Below, one piece after another: positions 44,684 to 54,572 of a DNA stretch of 64,000 nt. Numbering within the stretch: the stretch's first letter is position 1; each line of letters starts with the position of its first letter. This stretch comes from Bacteroidota bacterium (lineage in GTDB: Bacteria; Bacteroidota; Ignavibacteria; Palsa-1295), in assembly GCA_021324735.1 (NCBI GenBank), contig JAJPIO010000008.1, positions 51,706-115,705 on the forward strand. Reading direction: 5' to 3'. The position numbers and the translations under genes are program-made. The notes under the pieces were generated by a model that was not told the DNA's origin, made no database searches, and was given only the letters and a program-made list of their open reading frames with translations.

Positions 44684-46015
44684 TTAGGCTGCCTTGCGCT
44701 CGGAGTTAATGACCAACGGTTCGCCGCCACTGACGGTGTCGCGGGTAATGATCACCTTTTCTGCACGGTCGTTATCAGGAAGAGTGAACATGACATCCAT
44801 TAATGTTTGCTCCATGATCGAACGGAGTGAACGCGCACCGGAGCCACGCTCGAGGGCTTTATCGATCACCAATTCGAGAGCTGGTCGTTCAAATTCCAGT
44901 TCGACACCTTCCATCGCAAAGAGTTTACGGTACTGCTTGACGAGTGCGTTACGAGGTTCGGTAAGAACACGCAACATCGCTTCGCGCGAAAGCCCGTTGA
45001 GCGGAGCGAGCACAGGAAAACGTCCGATAAGTTCAGGTATGAATCCGAACTTCAATAGATCTTCTGCTTCGACATACTGGAAAATATCGACGGCCTTCTC
45101 ATCGATACGGGAAGGAAATTTCGCGCCAAAGCCAATCGGATTTTGATGAAGACGCTTCAAAATGATCTTATCGAGACCATCGAATGCGCCGCCAGCAATG
45201 AACAAAATATGCTTCGTATTTACATGAATGAGTGGCTGTTCCGGATGCTTGCGTCCGCCTTTCGGTGGTACACCGGCGATCGTACCTTCGAGTAATTTCA
45301 ACAGGCCTTGCTGAACACCTTCGCCGGAAACATCACGCGTGATCGAGGCGCTATCCGATTTGCGAGCGATCTTATCGACTTCGTCTAAATAAATGATGCC
45401 GCGCTCCGCCCGTGTAAGATCGTAATCCGCGGCCTGCAATAATGAACTGAGAATGGACTCGACATCATCACCGACATAACCGGCCTCAGTAAGTGTCGTC
45501 GCATCAGCAATAGCGAACGGCACATCGAGAATTTTGGCGAGCGTTTGTGCGAGCAGTGTTTTACCCGTGCCGGTCGGACCGAGCAGCAGAATATTCGCTT
45601 TCTCGATCTCAGTGTCTTCAAATCCTTCGACGCCTACTAACGTCTCTGCATCGATACGCTTATAATGGTTGTATACCGAAACGGCGAGAATCTTTTTTGC
45701 ACGCTCCTGCTCGATCACAAATTCGCTCAGAGCGTGCTCGATCGATCGAGGAGTGAACGACGCAAGGCCACTGCGGCGTGCAGCCTTTTGCTTTGTAAAC
45801 TGAGGCAAATGCGCCCGAAGCAGATCGACGTGATTTGCAGTGCAAATGTCGCAAATAAGAGCACTGGAAAATGGCGCACTGATGAGCGTTTGTACTTCTT
45901 CGGCCGAACGACCACAAAAAGTGCAATAGACCGGCCGATCACCGTTGAATTCGTTGCCACCGTTGTGGCGAGTAGTATTTGTCTCTTTAGGAGGCATGGT
46001 GGTGGAACACCGCAT
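44684..46015 (-). CDS. clpX: ATP-dependent Clp protease ATPase subunit ClpX
   Basis: ClpX unfolds tagged substrates and feeds them to ClpP. The 443 residues carry the N-terminal zinc-binding domain (C31, C34, C55, C58). An AAA+ module has Walker A GPTGTGKT at about 145-152, Walker B IIYLDEVDK, and the pore loop G-Y/F-V-G (AGYVGDD). Sensor and C-terminal domains follow. No clpP is in the window. The frame's first six residues may be untranslated, since M7 (MPPKET) is an alternative. It diverges from the hypothetical gene at 46042, whose ATG lies just 26 bases away. Confidence 0.96.
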   Translation of the reverse strand: MRCSTTMPPKETNTTRHNGGNEFNGDRPVYCTFCGRSAEEVQTLISAPFSSALICDICTANHVDLLRAHLPQFTKQKAARRSGLASFTPRSIEHALSEFVIEQERAKKILAVSVYNHYKRIDAETLVGVEGFEDTEIEKANILLLGPTGTGKTLLAQTLAKILDVPFAIADATTLTEAGYVGDDVESILSSLLQAADYDLTRAERGIIYLDEVDKIARKSDSASITRDVSGEGVQQGLLKLLEGTIAGVPPKGGRKHPEQPLIHVNTKHILFIAGGAFDGLDKIILKRLHQNPIGFGAKFPSRIDEKAVDIFQYVEAEDLLKFGFIPELIGRFPVLAPLNGLSREAMLRVLTEPRNALVKQYRKLFAMEGVELEFERPALELVIDKALERGSGARSLRSIMEQTLMDVMFTLPDNDRAEKVIITRDTVSGGEPLVINSERKAA

Positions 46016-46041
46016 TGGGCCGCCTTGTTCGGGGCCACGTT

Positions 46042-46545
46042 ATGCTAACCACTATTCAAAACCTCCCCGATAACTCGCGTATCTGGATCTTTCCAGCTGA
46101 TAGAAAACTCTCCCCGGCTGAATCCAGTGAATTGCTGGCGTTGCTCGACTCCTATCTTACAGGATGGGAAGCTCATCATGTGCCGGTCAGTGCTAGTCGC
46201 GAGCTTAAGTATGACCAGTTCGTCATCATAGCGGCCGATCCCCAGGTGACAGCACCGAGCGGTTGTTCGATCGATGACATGACGCGCGCTATTAAATCGC
46301 TCTCACAAAAATTCGGTGTCGATTTCTTTAACCCGATGAAGGTCTTCTATCGCGTGAGAGGCGAGGTGAACGTCGTCAGTCGTGCCGAGTTTAAAACGTT
46401 AGCTGCGAACAGCGAGGTCGATGCCTCGACTATCGTGTTCGATAACTCGCTCGTCACATTAGGCAGTTATCGTTCGGGCAAATGGGAAATAGCCGCTGGT
46501 CAGTCGTGGCATAAAGCGTTGCTGCCGCAGGCGGTCGTTGTTTGA
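46042..46545 (+). CDS. Conserved hypothetical protein of Bacteroidota type
   Basis: From the ATG at 46042 there are 167 residues. SRIWIFPADRKLSP, the helical SYLTGWEAHHVPV, DQFVIIAADPQV, GCSIDDMTRAIKSL and KFGVDFFNPMKVFYR match, by memory, a Bacteroidota family that databases often call ABC transporter ATPase although it has no P-loop. The true function is not known. The nine upstream codons would overlap the divergent clpX start. The gene is followed by a second small gene, with slight overlap if the longest frame of that gene is used. Confidence 0.75.
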   Translation: MLTTIQNLPDNSRIWIFPADRKLSPAESSELLALLDSYLTGWEAHHVPVSASRELKYDQFVIIAADPQVTAPSGCSIDDMTRAIKSLSQKFGVDFFNPMKVFYRVRGEVNVVSRAEFKTLAANSEVDASTIVFDNSLVTLGSYRSGKWEIAAGQSWHKALLPQAVVV

Positions 46546-46618
46546 TCGATTGGCGCAAGCTAAAGCATGCGCTACACTCAGCGGAATCGGAAGTTCGGCC
46601 AGTTCGGTTAGCCGCTTT

Positions 46619-46984
46619 ATGGAAATCGAACAAGTTTATCGTATCGCCTACGACGCGTTCTCGCGTGCTCTCGATCAAAAGCTTACTACTCCGGAAACGG
46701 ATGTCTCTATCGCCCCGAAGTTCTATCATGGTACGATGGAGCTAAAGCCGAAAGACCCATCTCTTCAATCCAAAGAGGTTGACCTCGAAGTCTTTTTTAA
46801 GAAGATCGTTTCGGTTCGTAACAATCTTCGTGTGCTCGAGCAGAAGATCAACAGCAGCGCTTTAGAGGAAGGAGCTAAGCTCGAGTTAGAAGGTTACATT
46901 ACTCGCTGTTATGGAAGCCTCACGACGTTCAATGTTCTGTTCCAGGACCCCGCAGACCGATTTGTAGGATCTTCCAAAGACTAA
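46619..46984 (+). CDS. Hypothetical protein of four-helix appearance
   Basis: From the ATG at 46619 there are 121 residues, mostly helical (EQVYRIAYDAFSRALDQK, DLEVFFKKIVSVRNNLRVLEQKI, GAKLELEGYITRCYGSLT). No signal peptide or membrane segment. I do not recognise the family. A TTG at 46538 gives 27 more residues and would overlap the upstream gene by eight bases. They look less regular. Probably cotranscribed with the gene before it. Confidence 0.65.
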   Translation: MEIEQVYRIAYDAFSRALDQKLTTPETDVSIAPKFYHGTMELKPKDPSLQSKEVDLEVFFKKIVSVRNNLRVLEQKINSSALEEGAKLELEGYITRCYGSLTTFNVLFQDPADRFVGSSKD

Positions 46985-47086
46985 ACAGTCAGTTGGTATT
47001 TCTCCGTCGTAATAAGATCACTTAATTTGTAATTCTTTCGTCCTTCCGCCGTTCGCCTTCATCCCTTCTAAACTGAGGCTTGCTTT

Positions 47087-47110
47087 TTGTACAACATCAT
47101 ATTGTATAAT
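47087..47110 (+). promoter_or_regulatory. Palindromic TTGTACAA / TTGTATAA pair before the poxB-like gene
   Basis: TTGTACAA (a perfect palindrome, 47087-47094) is followed seven bases later by TTGTATAA (47102-47109), with TATAAT overlapping at its end. The pair lies 16-39 bases before the ATG at 47126. It may be an operator or part of the promoter. Not tied to any known regulator by me. Confidence 0.4.
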
Positions 47111-47125
47111 TAAGCAAGCTCATCT

Positions 47126-48874
47126 ATGGCACAAACTGCAGGGGATATTTTAGTCGAATGCCTCATCGATTGGGGCGTCAAAGTAGTATTTGGATTACCG
47201 GGCGATGGTATCAATGGAATTATGGAGGCGCTTCGCCAGCGCCGGGACGAGATCAATTTTATTCAGGTCCGTCACGAAGAGGCTGCGGCCTTCATGGCCT
47301 GTGGATATGCAAAATATACTGGTAAGCTCGGCGTTTGTATTGCCACATCAGGGCCGGGGGGCATCCATTTGTTAAACGGTCTTTACGATGCCAAGCTCGA
47401 CGGTGTACCCGTACTGGCCATTACCGGACTACAATATCATGATCTGCTCGATACCTTTTCTCAACAGGATGTAGCGCTCGACCGACTATATATCGATGTT
47501 GCGAAATATAACGCACGCATCATGGGGCCGGAGCATGTCCGCAATGTTGTCGATCTCGCAATTCGAACGTCGCTAACGTACCGTGGAGTATCACATGTTA
47601 CGATCCCGTCGGATACGCAAACAAAGGAAGCCGAGTCGCGAAGCGAGCGGAATGTTCCGCATCACACTTCTGAAGTATTTGCGTTTGGCGATCGCATGCC
47701 GGACCCGCGTGACGTGGAGCGGGCAGCAAAGGTCATCAATGCTGGCGAGAAGGTCGCGATACTTGCCGGTGCCGGCGCACTAAATGCAACCGATGAGTTG
47801 GAAGCGCTTGCTGAAAAGGTCGGTGGTCCGATCATCAAGGCGTTGCTTGGTAAAGGCTGTGTACCGGATACAAGTCCTTTCACAACCGGAGGAATAGGTC
47901 TTCTCGGGACGAAACCATCGCAAGAAGCACTCGAAGACTGCGATACTCTGATCCTCGTTGGATCGACTTTTCCGTACATAGAATTTTACCCTAAGCCCAA
48001 TCAGGCACGAGCGGTGCAGATCGAGCTCGATGCCATGCGCATCGGATTGCGATATCCGGTCGAAGTGGGCCTGGTTGGTGATGCGAAGCGTTCGCTTCGC
48101 GAGTTGCTACCACTCATTGAAACGAAAAAGGATCGCTCCTTCCTCAAAAAAGCGCAGGAGGGCATGCGCGATTGGATGGACCTGCTCGAAGACCAGGCAA
48201 CCTATCACGGTTTGCCGATGAAGCCGCAAGTGGTTGCATGGGAGCTAAGCAAACGCTTAAGTGATGATGCGATCATTTCTGCCGATTCCGGTACGATCGC
48301 AACATGGGCAGCGCGCTTTATTCAACTGAAGCGAGGACAAAAATTTTCTCTCTCCGGAAATCTTGCCACGATGGCGAACGGCCTTCCGTATACGATCGCC
48401 GCTCAGATAGCATATCCCGATCGCGAGTGTGTGGCATTCGTTGGCGATGGCGGTTTCTCGATGCTGATGGCAGAGCTTGCTACGTGCGTAAAATATAAGC
48501 TGCCGATTCGTATTGTTATTATCAAGAACAATGCGCTGGGCATGATAAAATGGGAGCAACTTGTCTTTCTTGGAAATCCCGAATATGAGATCGATCTTCA
48601 ACCGATCGACTTCGCTGCATATGCGCGCGCCTGTGGTGCTTCCGCTATTACCATCGAAGACCCACGGACCTGTGGCGAACAGTTAGATGAAGCGCTTGCG
48701 ATGCCTGGGCCGGTAGTGATAGAAGCGATCGTCGATCCGTACGAGCCACCCTATCCGCCGAAAGCGACGATCAAACAAGCCGCGCATCTTGCCGAAGCCT
48801 TACTCAAAGGCGAGCCGAACGGTGCGAAGATCGCGCTGACGGTGGCGAGTGATAAAGTACGCGAGATGGTATAA
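47126..48874 (+). CDS. ThDP-dependent pyruvate oxidase-like enzyme (PoxB family)
   Basis: This 582-residue enzyme belongs to the acetohydroxyacid synthase/pyruvate oxidase family. E51 in RHEEAAAF is the ThDP-activating glutamate. The central domain (about 190-335) resembles the FAD-binding part. The metal-ThDP motif is GDGGFSMLMAELATCVKYKLPIR-type near 440-460, ending with KNN. The C-terminus lacks an obvious amphipathic membrane peptide, so direct quinone reduction as in E. coli PoxB is not certain. Alternatives are acetolactate synthase or another decarboxylase. Alone in its transcription unit. A palindromic element precedes the ATG. Confidence 0.85.
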   Translation: MAQTAGDILVECLIDWGVKVVFGLPGDGINGIMEALRQRRDEINFIQVRHEEAAAFMACGYAKYTGKLGVCIATSGPGGIHLLNGLYDAKLDGVPVLAITGLQYHDLLDTFSQQDVALDRLYIDVAKYNARIMGPEHVRNVVDLAIRTSLTYRGVSHVTIPSDTQTKEAESRSERNVPHHTSEVFAFGDRMPDPRDVERAAKVINAGEKVAILAGAGALNATDELEALAEKVGGPIIKALLGKGCVPDTSPFTTGGIGLLGTKPSQEALEDCDTLILVGSTFPYIEFYPKPNQARAVQIELDAMRIGLRYPVEVGLVGDAKRSLRELLPLIETKKDRSFLKKAQEGMRDWMDLLEDQATYHGLPMKPQVVAWELSKRLSDDAIISADSGTIATWAARFIQLKRGQKFSLSGNLATMANGLPYTIAAQIAYPDRECVAFVGDGGFSMLMAELATCVKYKLPIRIVIIKNNALGMIKWEQLVFLGNPEYEIDLQPIDFAAYARACGASAITIEDPRTCGEQLDEALAMPGPVVIEAIVDPYEPPYPPKATIKQAAHLAEALLKGEPNGAKIALTVASDKVREMV

Positions 48875-48953
48875 GGTAGCTGAGAGCTAATAGATAAGAA
48901 GTAAGAGGTAATTTAAACCCCTCGGCTTCTTGTCGTCTTAATGATGGCGCTTA

Positions 48954-51900
48954 CTATCGTAGTCCTTCGAGTACGACTTCCAACTCCGCATCATTTTCGC
49001 AGAGTACTTGCCGTGCCTTTGAACCATCGAAGGCACCGACGATGGCAGCGGCTTCGAGTTCATCCATGATGCGAGCGGCGCGCGAGTAACCGATCTTTAA
49101 TCGGCGTTGAAGGAGGGAGACACTCCCTTGCTGGTGACGAACGATCGTTCGTGCGGCTTCTTCAAAGAGGTCATCACGGGCGTCTTCTTCATCGAAGCCG
49201 GAACCGCCACGCGATTCTTTGTCACGCAGTGAGGGAAGATACCACGGTCGGGAATAACTAAGCTTGTCGCCATCCTGCATTGCGATCGCATCGATCATTG
49301 CTTCGACCTCATCGGTCGAGATATAGGGCGACTGCAGTCGGATAGGCTTCGGTGTACCGCTCGGCTGATAGAGCATGTCGCCGTTGCCGAGAAGCTGCTC
49401 GGCGCCCATCGTGTCGAGGATGGTGCGGGAATCGACACGAGTAGCTACTTGATATGCGATACGTGCGGGGAAGTTCGCTTTGATGACGCCTGTGATGACG
49501 TCCACCGACGGACGCTGCGTCGCAAGAATAAGATGAATGCCGACGGCACGGGCCATCTGTGCGATACGGCAGATCGGTTCTTCGATCTCACGTGCGGCGG
49601 TGATCATAAGGTCCGCCAACTCATCGATGATGACGACGATGTACGGAAGGTGATAATGTTGTTCTTCCTGCGTCGAGCGGAGTTTACCTTGAGCGACTTT
49701 AATATTATAATCCGCGAGGGAGCGCACCGCAGCCTTCGCCAGTTTATCGTAGCGGCGTTCCATTTCAACTTCCACCGCCTTGAGTGTAACGACAGCCATT
49801 TGCGGCGTCGTTACAATATCTTCTCCCGCTTCCGGTGAAACGATAAGATAATGCTTGCGAAGTTTTTTGTACAATGAAAGCTCGATCTTTTTTGGATCGA
49901 CGATCACGAACTTTACATCGCGCGGTGATTTAGCATAGAGAAGGCTCGCAATAATGCCGTTGACGCCGACCGATTTTCCGGAACCGGTGGCACCGGCAAT
50001 AAGCAAGTGCGGCATCTTATTGAGATCATCCACATACACATCGCCGGAGATGGTCTTGCCGAGTGCGAGCGGAAGGTTCATCTTCGTATGGCGGAAACTG
50101 TCGCTTTCAAAAAGCGACCGAATGCGGACCATCTTCGCGGTATCGTTCGGTATTTCTACACCGATCGTACCACGGCCAGGAATTGGTGCGATGATACGAA
50201 TGCCACGCGCTTTCATTGCGAGGGCAATGTCATCGGTAAGATTTTCAACGCGCGATACTTTAATACCCTCTGCCGGTGTGAATTCGTAAAGGGTGACGAC
50301 GGGACCAGGCGTAACGGTGATATTCTCGATCTCTACGCCGAACGTCGCGAGTTTATCGCGGAGCAAGCGGCCTTTCTTTGCCAACTCTTCGTCGTTAGCA
50401 TCGAGCGCATCTTTCGGATCGGCAGGAGTGAGAATATCGAGGCTCGGACTGCGATACTTTAATAAAATTTCCTGATACGGATTTTCCGGTACGAACGGCT
50501 TCTTCCCTTCTTCAAAGAAGAGATCGGACGATTCTTCGTCCGCTTCCTGTGCCGGTTTTGTATCGGTCATTCGCACGAGTGGACGAACGATCGATACCTC
50601 CTCAGAGACCGAGTGTGGCAGCGCCTCGTTCGAGAGTGCCTTCTCATCGCCCACCGTAACGGGCGGAAGAGTCATTGCTGTAGGCGTTGCACGCTTTGAC
50701 TCTTTTACTTTCGGCTTCAGGGGATCGATGACGTCTTCGGTCGTATCAACATTCGAGATCTCACTGGCAGAAATTTCCACCGTTGGCTCAGCCGGCGCTT
50801 CTGCTTTAGCAGGTATCTTGTCTTTTGTGATGGCAAGTAACCCGTCGACTACCGAACTGGCGACGACTGGTTTAGCTACTGAAGCAGCTCCATTAAGTGC
50901 CGCAGCAGAAAGTTCTTCCGCCGGTTTTTCGGGCTCGTCCGAAAGAGCACCGTTTGTCAATCGGCTAAAATGTACCGAGTGTGAACCCAGGCGATCTTTA
51001 CTATTCCGAGTGAGACGCGGAATAGGAGTCGCTCCTTCATGCTTTTGCGCCGGTCGAACTTTAAGTAACGGTTGTCCCGGCTGAGGCGTAGGGTGTTTGG
51101 GAAGTGGATTTACAGCTTGTGGTTCAGCCGCGGCAACAGTAGGAGCTATTGCCTCGGCGACCGGCACCGATGCTTCGGCTGCCTTTACCACAGCTTTTTC
51201 GCGCACTGGTAGTGCCTGCGGTTTTGTAGCAACGGGCGCTTCGCTTTTTGCAGAGCGAATGCTTATCTTAACATCCTCAACTGGTTCTTCGGTAGGAAGA
51301 GCTTCCTTCGCAACGATAGGCTCGGCAACTTCACTTGCTATCGCGATCTCGCCTCCTGCTTGGATGGCTTCAACCTTAGCTGCTTCCAGTGCAGCTTCTT
51401 CGGCCTCTTCGCGTGCACGCTCTTCTTCCCGCGCTGCTTGTCGTGCTTCTCGTTTTTCCCAGAACTCGATGATCTTACGGCGCGACCACATAACGAGCGC
51501 CGTCCACCAGGTTCGAAGCCGCAAAAAGGTCTTCTCGATATCGAGATCGATCGAGAAGATCAGCATTACAATAAAGGCGGCGGCATAGAGAATAAAGGCG
51601 CCGGCGCCACCGATGGCACGCGCGAAAGCAAGGCCGAGGAATTGGCCTACCGAGCCAAACCACTCGCGCGGCAGGTTAATAAAATTAGCGGCCGTCCCCA
51701 TCGTAGCACTGAAGAGAATGGCCGTTAGGAGAAAGAAGGTCGTTGCTAAGGTAAGACGCCGGCGTTGCTTATAGGTAAAGCGGAAAAATGCGAGGGACCA
51801 CCATCCGAAAAAGATGGGATAGATGATGGCAGCGTAACCGATCGTCTTATTGATCAGAAAATTGGCGAGCATCGCGCCGATGAGTCCGAGCCAGTTCTTC

Positions 51901-52526
51901 GCTTGGTCGGCACTGGCACGTACTGCTTCTCGGACGGGATCCGGAACGTCTCCGGGCGACGACGGAAGAAAGAGTGCCGGTAGATCGCTGATGCGCGTTT
52001 CGGCACGCGAAGCATCATCCGGCGAATAACTGATGATGGCAAGCAATACTAATATTGCAGCAACGATACAGCTAAAGCCCAGCACGTGCCGTTGCTTCAC
52101 CATTGAGTCGGGCTTTTCGCGCTGAGGCTTCAGCGGGAGAGCCATTTGTTCAGCATCCTCCGGCGGAGGTACTACTGCCGCGGCTTTCTTCTTAGAAGTA
52201 CGCTTCCGTGGTTTCTTCTCTGGTGATGCTTCAGCTTCCGCCTCTTCGATCTGAGCGCGGCGTGCTCGTTCTGCGGCTTCACGAGCTTCCTCCGAAAGCC
52301 GTTTCGGCATTGGACGCGTGCCGCGAGCCGGACGCACGGCGATCTCTTCATCATCCACATCCTGCACACCACTAATGCGCGTGCGGGGCGCACCGGCAGC
52401 GATGTCGGTTACCGAACCGTTACGGGAAATACGAATGTAGGGAGTTTCGTCGAACGCAGAGCGGTCGATCGAAGAACGGTCGTCCTCGAATGAGGTTGGG
52501 TCGTCTAACTCAAATTTTCCGGGCAA
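48954..52526 (-). CDS. ftsK: DNA translocase FtsK/SpoIIIE
   Basis: FtsK pumps chromosome ends through the division septum and helps XerCD resolve dimers. The 1,190-residue protein begins with a disordered, Ala/Glu/Lys-rich region, then about four membrane helices (about 145-350). A very long Glu/Ala/Pro-rich linker (to about 670) precedes the RecA-like motor with Walker A GATGSGKS at about 843. The ending winged-helix gamma domain is SVSLLQRRLKIGYSRAARIMDELE. The low-complexity linker is longer than usual. No frameshift. Adk is the next gene to the right, with 116 bases between. Confidence 0.95.
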   Translation of the reverse strand: MPGKFELDDPTSFEDDRSSIDRSAFDETPYIRISRNGSVTDIAAGAPRTRISGVQDVDDEEIAVRPARGTRPMPKRLSEEAREAAERARRAQIEEAEAEASPEKKPRKRTSKKKAAAVVPPPEDAEQMALPLKPQREKPDSMVKQRHVLGFSCIVAAILVLLAIISYSPDDASRAETRISDLPALFLPSSPGDVPDPVREAVRASADQAKNWLGLIGAMLANFLINKTIGYAAIIYPIFFGWWSLAFFRFTYKQRRRLTLATTFFLLTAILFSATMGTAANFINLPREWFGSVGQFLGLAFARAIGGAGAFILYAAAFIVMLIFSIDLDIEKTFLRLRTWWTALVMWSRRKIIEFWEKREARQAAREEERAREEAEEAALEAAKVEAIQAGGEIAIASEVAEPIVAKEALPTEEPVEDVKISIRSAKSEAPVATKPQALPVREKAVVKAAEASVPVAEAIAPTVAAAEPQAVNPLPKHPTPQPGQPLLKVRPAQKHEGATPIPRLTRNSKDRLGSHSVHFSRLTNGALSDEPEKPAEELSAAALNGAASVAKPVVASSVVDGLLAITKDKIPAKAEAPAEPTVEISASEISNVDTTEDVIDPLKPKVKESKRATPTAMTLPPVTVGDEKALSNEALPHSVSEEVSIVRPLVRMTDTKPAQEADEESSDLFFEEGKKPFVPENPYQEILLKYRSPSLDILTPADPKDALDANDEELAKKGRLLRDKLATFGVEIENITVTPGPVVTLYEFTPAEGIKVSRVENLTDDIALAMKARGIRIIAPIPGRGTIGVEIPNDTAKMVRIRSLFESDSFRHTKMNLPLALGKTISGDVYVDDLNKMPHLLIAGATGSGKSVGVNGIIASLLYAKSPRDVKFVIVDPKKIELSLYKKLRKHYLIVSPEAGEDIVTTPQMAVVTLKAVEVEMERRYDKLAKAAVRSLADYNIKVAQGKLRSTQEEQHYHLPYIVVIIDELADLMITAAREIEEPICRIAQMARAVGIHLILATQRPSVDVITGVIKANFPARIAYQVATRVDSRTILDTMGAEQLLGNGDMLYQPSGTPKPIRLQSPYISTDEVEAMIDAIAMQDGDKLSYSRPWYLPSLRDKESRGGSGFDEEDARDDLFEEAARTIVRHQQGSVSLLQRRLKIGYSRAARIMDELEAAAIVGAFDGSKARQVLCENDAELEVVLEGLR

Positions 52527-52642
52527 TGTCGTATCAGGACAAATGGGCGTCCATGTCCTCCTCCGCAGTGGGTATAAAGGGGGAAAAGTGGGAGAAGGGT
52601 TCCGTTTTTACGGTTACTTCTTAAGAGAGATCATGGAAATAC

Positions 52643-53200
52643 TTAAAGTATCTTCTCGATCCGCTCGGTCACTTCCTCGATAGAAGCCAGGCCATCGACC
52701 TGCTTTACGCCGCGGGTCTTTTCGTAGTATTCCTTGACGGGCGAAGTTTGCTTGTAATAGACCTCGAGGCGATGCCGAATGGTATCGACATTATCATCGG
52801 CGCGGCCTTGCTCCAGGCCTCGGCGGACCATCCGGTCGGTAAGCTCGCGGTCCGGCGCCGTGATCATAACGATCTGGACGTCGGAGATTCCGAGTTCTCG
52901 GAAGAGGTTATCGAGCGCGCGAGCCTGCTCCAGCGTGCGAGGGAAGCCATCGAGCAGGAAGCCTTTGGCGGAGTCCTTCGCTTCCAAAACTTCACGGACG
53001 AGCCCGATAATGATGTCATCGGGGACCAACCCGCCGGACTCCACAAAGCTTTTGGCAACATTGCCAAGCGGAGTGCCCTCGGCGATCGCAGTGCGAAGGA
53101 TATCGCCGGTCGATACATGGAGAAGATTATGGGCGGCCGCGAGACGAACAGCCTGGGTACCTTTGCCAACGCCGGGGGGGCCAAAGAGGATCAAATTCAT
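52643..53200 (-). CDS. adk: Adenylate kinase, short form
   Basis: The enzyme interconverts AMP + ATP and two ADP. From the ATG at 53200 there are 185 residues: P-loop GPPGVGKGT (7-15), AMP site FPRTLEQA, and catalytic Arg-rich RRGLEQGRADDN. The usual LID insert with four cysteines or equivalent is absent, so it is a short-LID type. The longer frame upstream (to 53296) has no family resemblance. Length is right for the short type. Confidence 0.94.
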   Translation of the reverse strand: MNLILFGPPGVGKGTQAVRLAAAHNLLHVSTGDILRTAIAEGTPLGNVAKSFVESGGLVPDDIIIGLVREVLEAKDSAKGFLLDGFPRTLEQARALDNLFRELGISDVQIVMITAPDRELTDRMVRRGLEQGRADDNVDTIRHRLEVYYKQTSPVKEYYEKTRGVKQVDGLASIEEVTERIEKIL

Positions 53201-53368
53201 GGAATACGTAAATTGACGGCGCGGAAACGAATTCGCAAAAAAGAAAACTCCGTTACTTTGCGCCATAAATCGCAACCGAACGCCCCCCGATTTCATTTGA
53301 ATGAATTCCAGCGCTTAAACCGAACTGGAAAAGCCTAAGTCGGTCTTGAAATCAGTACTTATTCGGAC

Positions 53369-54496
53369 TTGAAAATCACCACTTATATCGTCCTCTTACT
53401 CATGGTCTTCCTCATACCGGCTGGGGAAGGCATAGCCCAACCGTTGAAAGGTCCTCTTGCTTCGAATGTAACGGCCACGCCGGACTCCCTCAACTTTGGC
53501 CAGGTTGTGATTTCAAAATCGAGGACGCTTACGTTTGTGCTTCAAAATACAGGAACGTCGTCGATACAAGTTACGACGTTCGGTGTCAGCAATCCGATCG
53601 AATTCAATGTTGTAGGCGCCACGAATTATTCATTGCAGCCGGGCAGTACCCAAGCCTATACCGTCACGTTCGCGCCCCAAGCGACCCAGAACGTTCACAC
53701 CGGATTGGCTCGCTTTACCTTTGGTGATCTCTCTACCGAAACAGTATACTTTATTGGCTACGATCATCCTCCTACTGCAAGTATCGATACACTCGCGGTC
53801 CGCAAGGATTATCTGGCGTATAGTGGATCGACCGTTACCATTTCGCAAGAGCTTCGATCCGATCTTCAGGATTCGATCTATAATTTCACAGAAAATATTC
53901 TTTACGATCCTACGGTCCTTGACTTCATAGGGGCGAACAACGGAGCGATAACGCTGGCACCAGATTGGTCCATCCGCTCGACGCTCGGCACACCCGGTAA
54001 CGCCGCGATACGGGCCGGCTCGGTGGGGTATGCATTGAAAGGTCCCGGCGAATTATTGCAGCTTGTTTTTCACGTCCGGAATGAGTGTCAGGTGTATGCA
54101 ACTTCCCCGATCTGGGATTCAGCAGCAATATTTGGTTTGGGTGTTGCGAAGTTCTTTTGTGATAGCGGTTCCATTCATATCGTGGGACAGTGCACGCCGA
54201 TCATGGGGCCATCAGGATTTAAAACGCACATATTCGATGCCGTACCGAATCCGGCAAACGACCGAACGACGATCACTTATTCGGTTCGCCGCAATGAGAA
54301 TGGCGAAGTACCTCAGGTTTACCTTAGAATATTCAATGCAGTGGGTGAGCCGATCCGGACGATCCATGAAAGTCCTGAAACAGAAGGAACGTACAACGTA
54401 GAGATCAAAACCGGCGGACTTTCACCCGGTGTATATTATTATGAGTTCGAGGCAGACGCGGTCCATACCATACGGCGGCTTTTCGTGCTTCATTAG
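53369..54496 (+). CDS. T9SS-sorted protein with ASH and cohesin-like domains
   Basis: The 375-residue exported protein has a signal peptide (about 1-24). An ASH/Hydin-like domain follows, with DSLNFGQVVISKSRTLTFVL and a PGSTQAYTVTFAP-type strand. Next is a beta region like cohesin (SGSTVTISQELRSDLQD ... VLDFIGANNG, residues about 150-270). The type A T9SS sorting domain (AVPNPANDRTTITY ... GVYYYEFEADA) ends it. TTG start. No enzyme motif. It is probably a surface or structural protein that precedes the TPR gene by 76 bases. Confidence 0.82.
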   Translation: MKITTYIVLLLMVFLIPAGEGIAQPLKGPLASNVTATPDSLNFGQVVISKSRTLTFVLQNTGTSSIQVTTFGVSNPIEFNVVGATNYSLQPGSTQAYTVTFAPQATQNVHTGLARFTFGDLSTETVYFIGYDHPPTASIDTLAVRKDYLAYSGSTVTISQELRSDLQDSIYNFTENILYDPTVLDFIGANNGAITLAPDWSIRSTLGTPGNAAIRAGSVGYALKGPGELLQLVFHVRNECQVYATSPIWDSAAIFGLGVAKFFCDSGSIHIVGQCTPIMGPSGFKTHIFDAVPNPANDRTTITYSVRRNENGEVPQVYLRIFNAVGEPIRTIHESPETEGTYNVEIKTGGLSPGVYYYEFEADAVHTIRRLFVLH

Positions 54497-54572
54497 GCAT
54501 GAAATTTCCGTAATACGGCAAAAGAAACGGATCACGTAAACCCCCAGTTGAATTTCTTGTCGCGAGCAGGAT

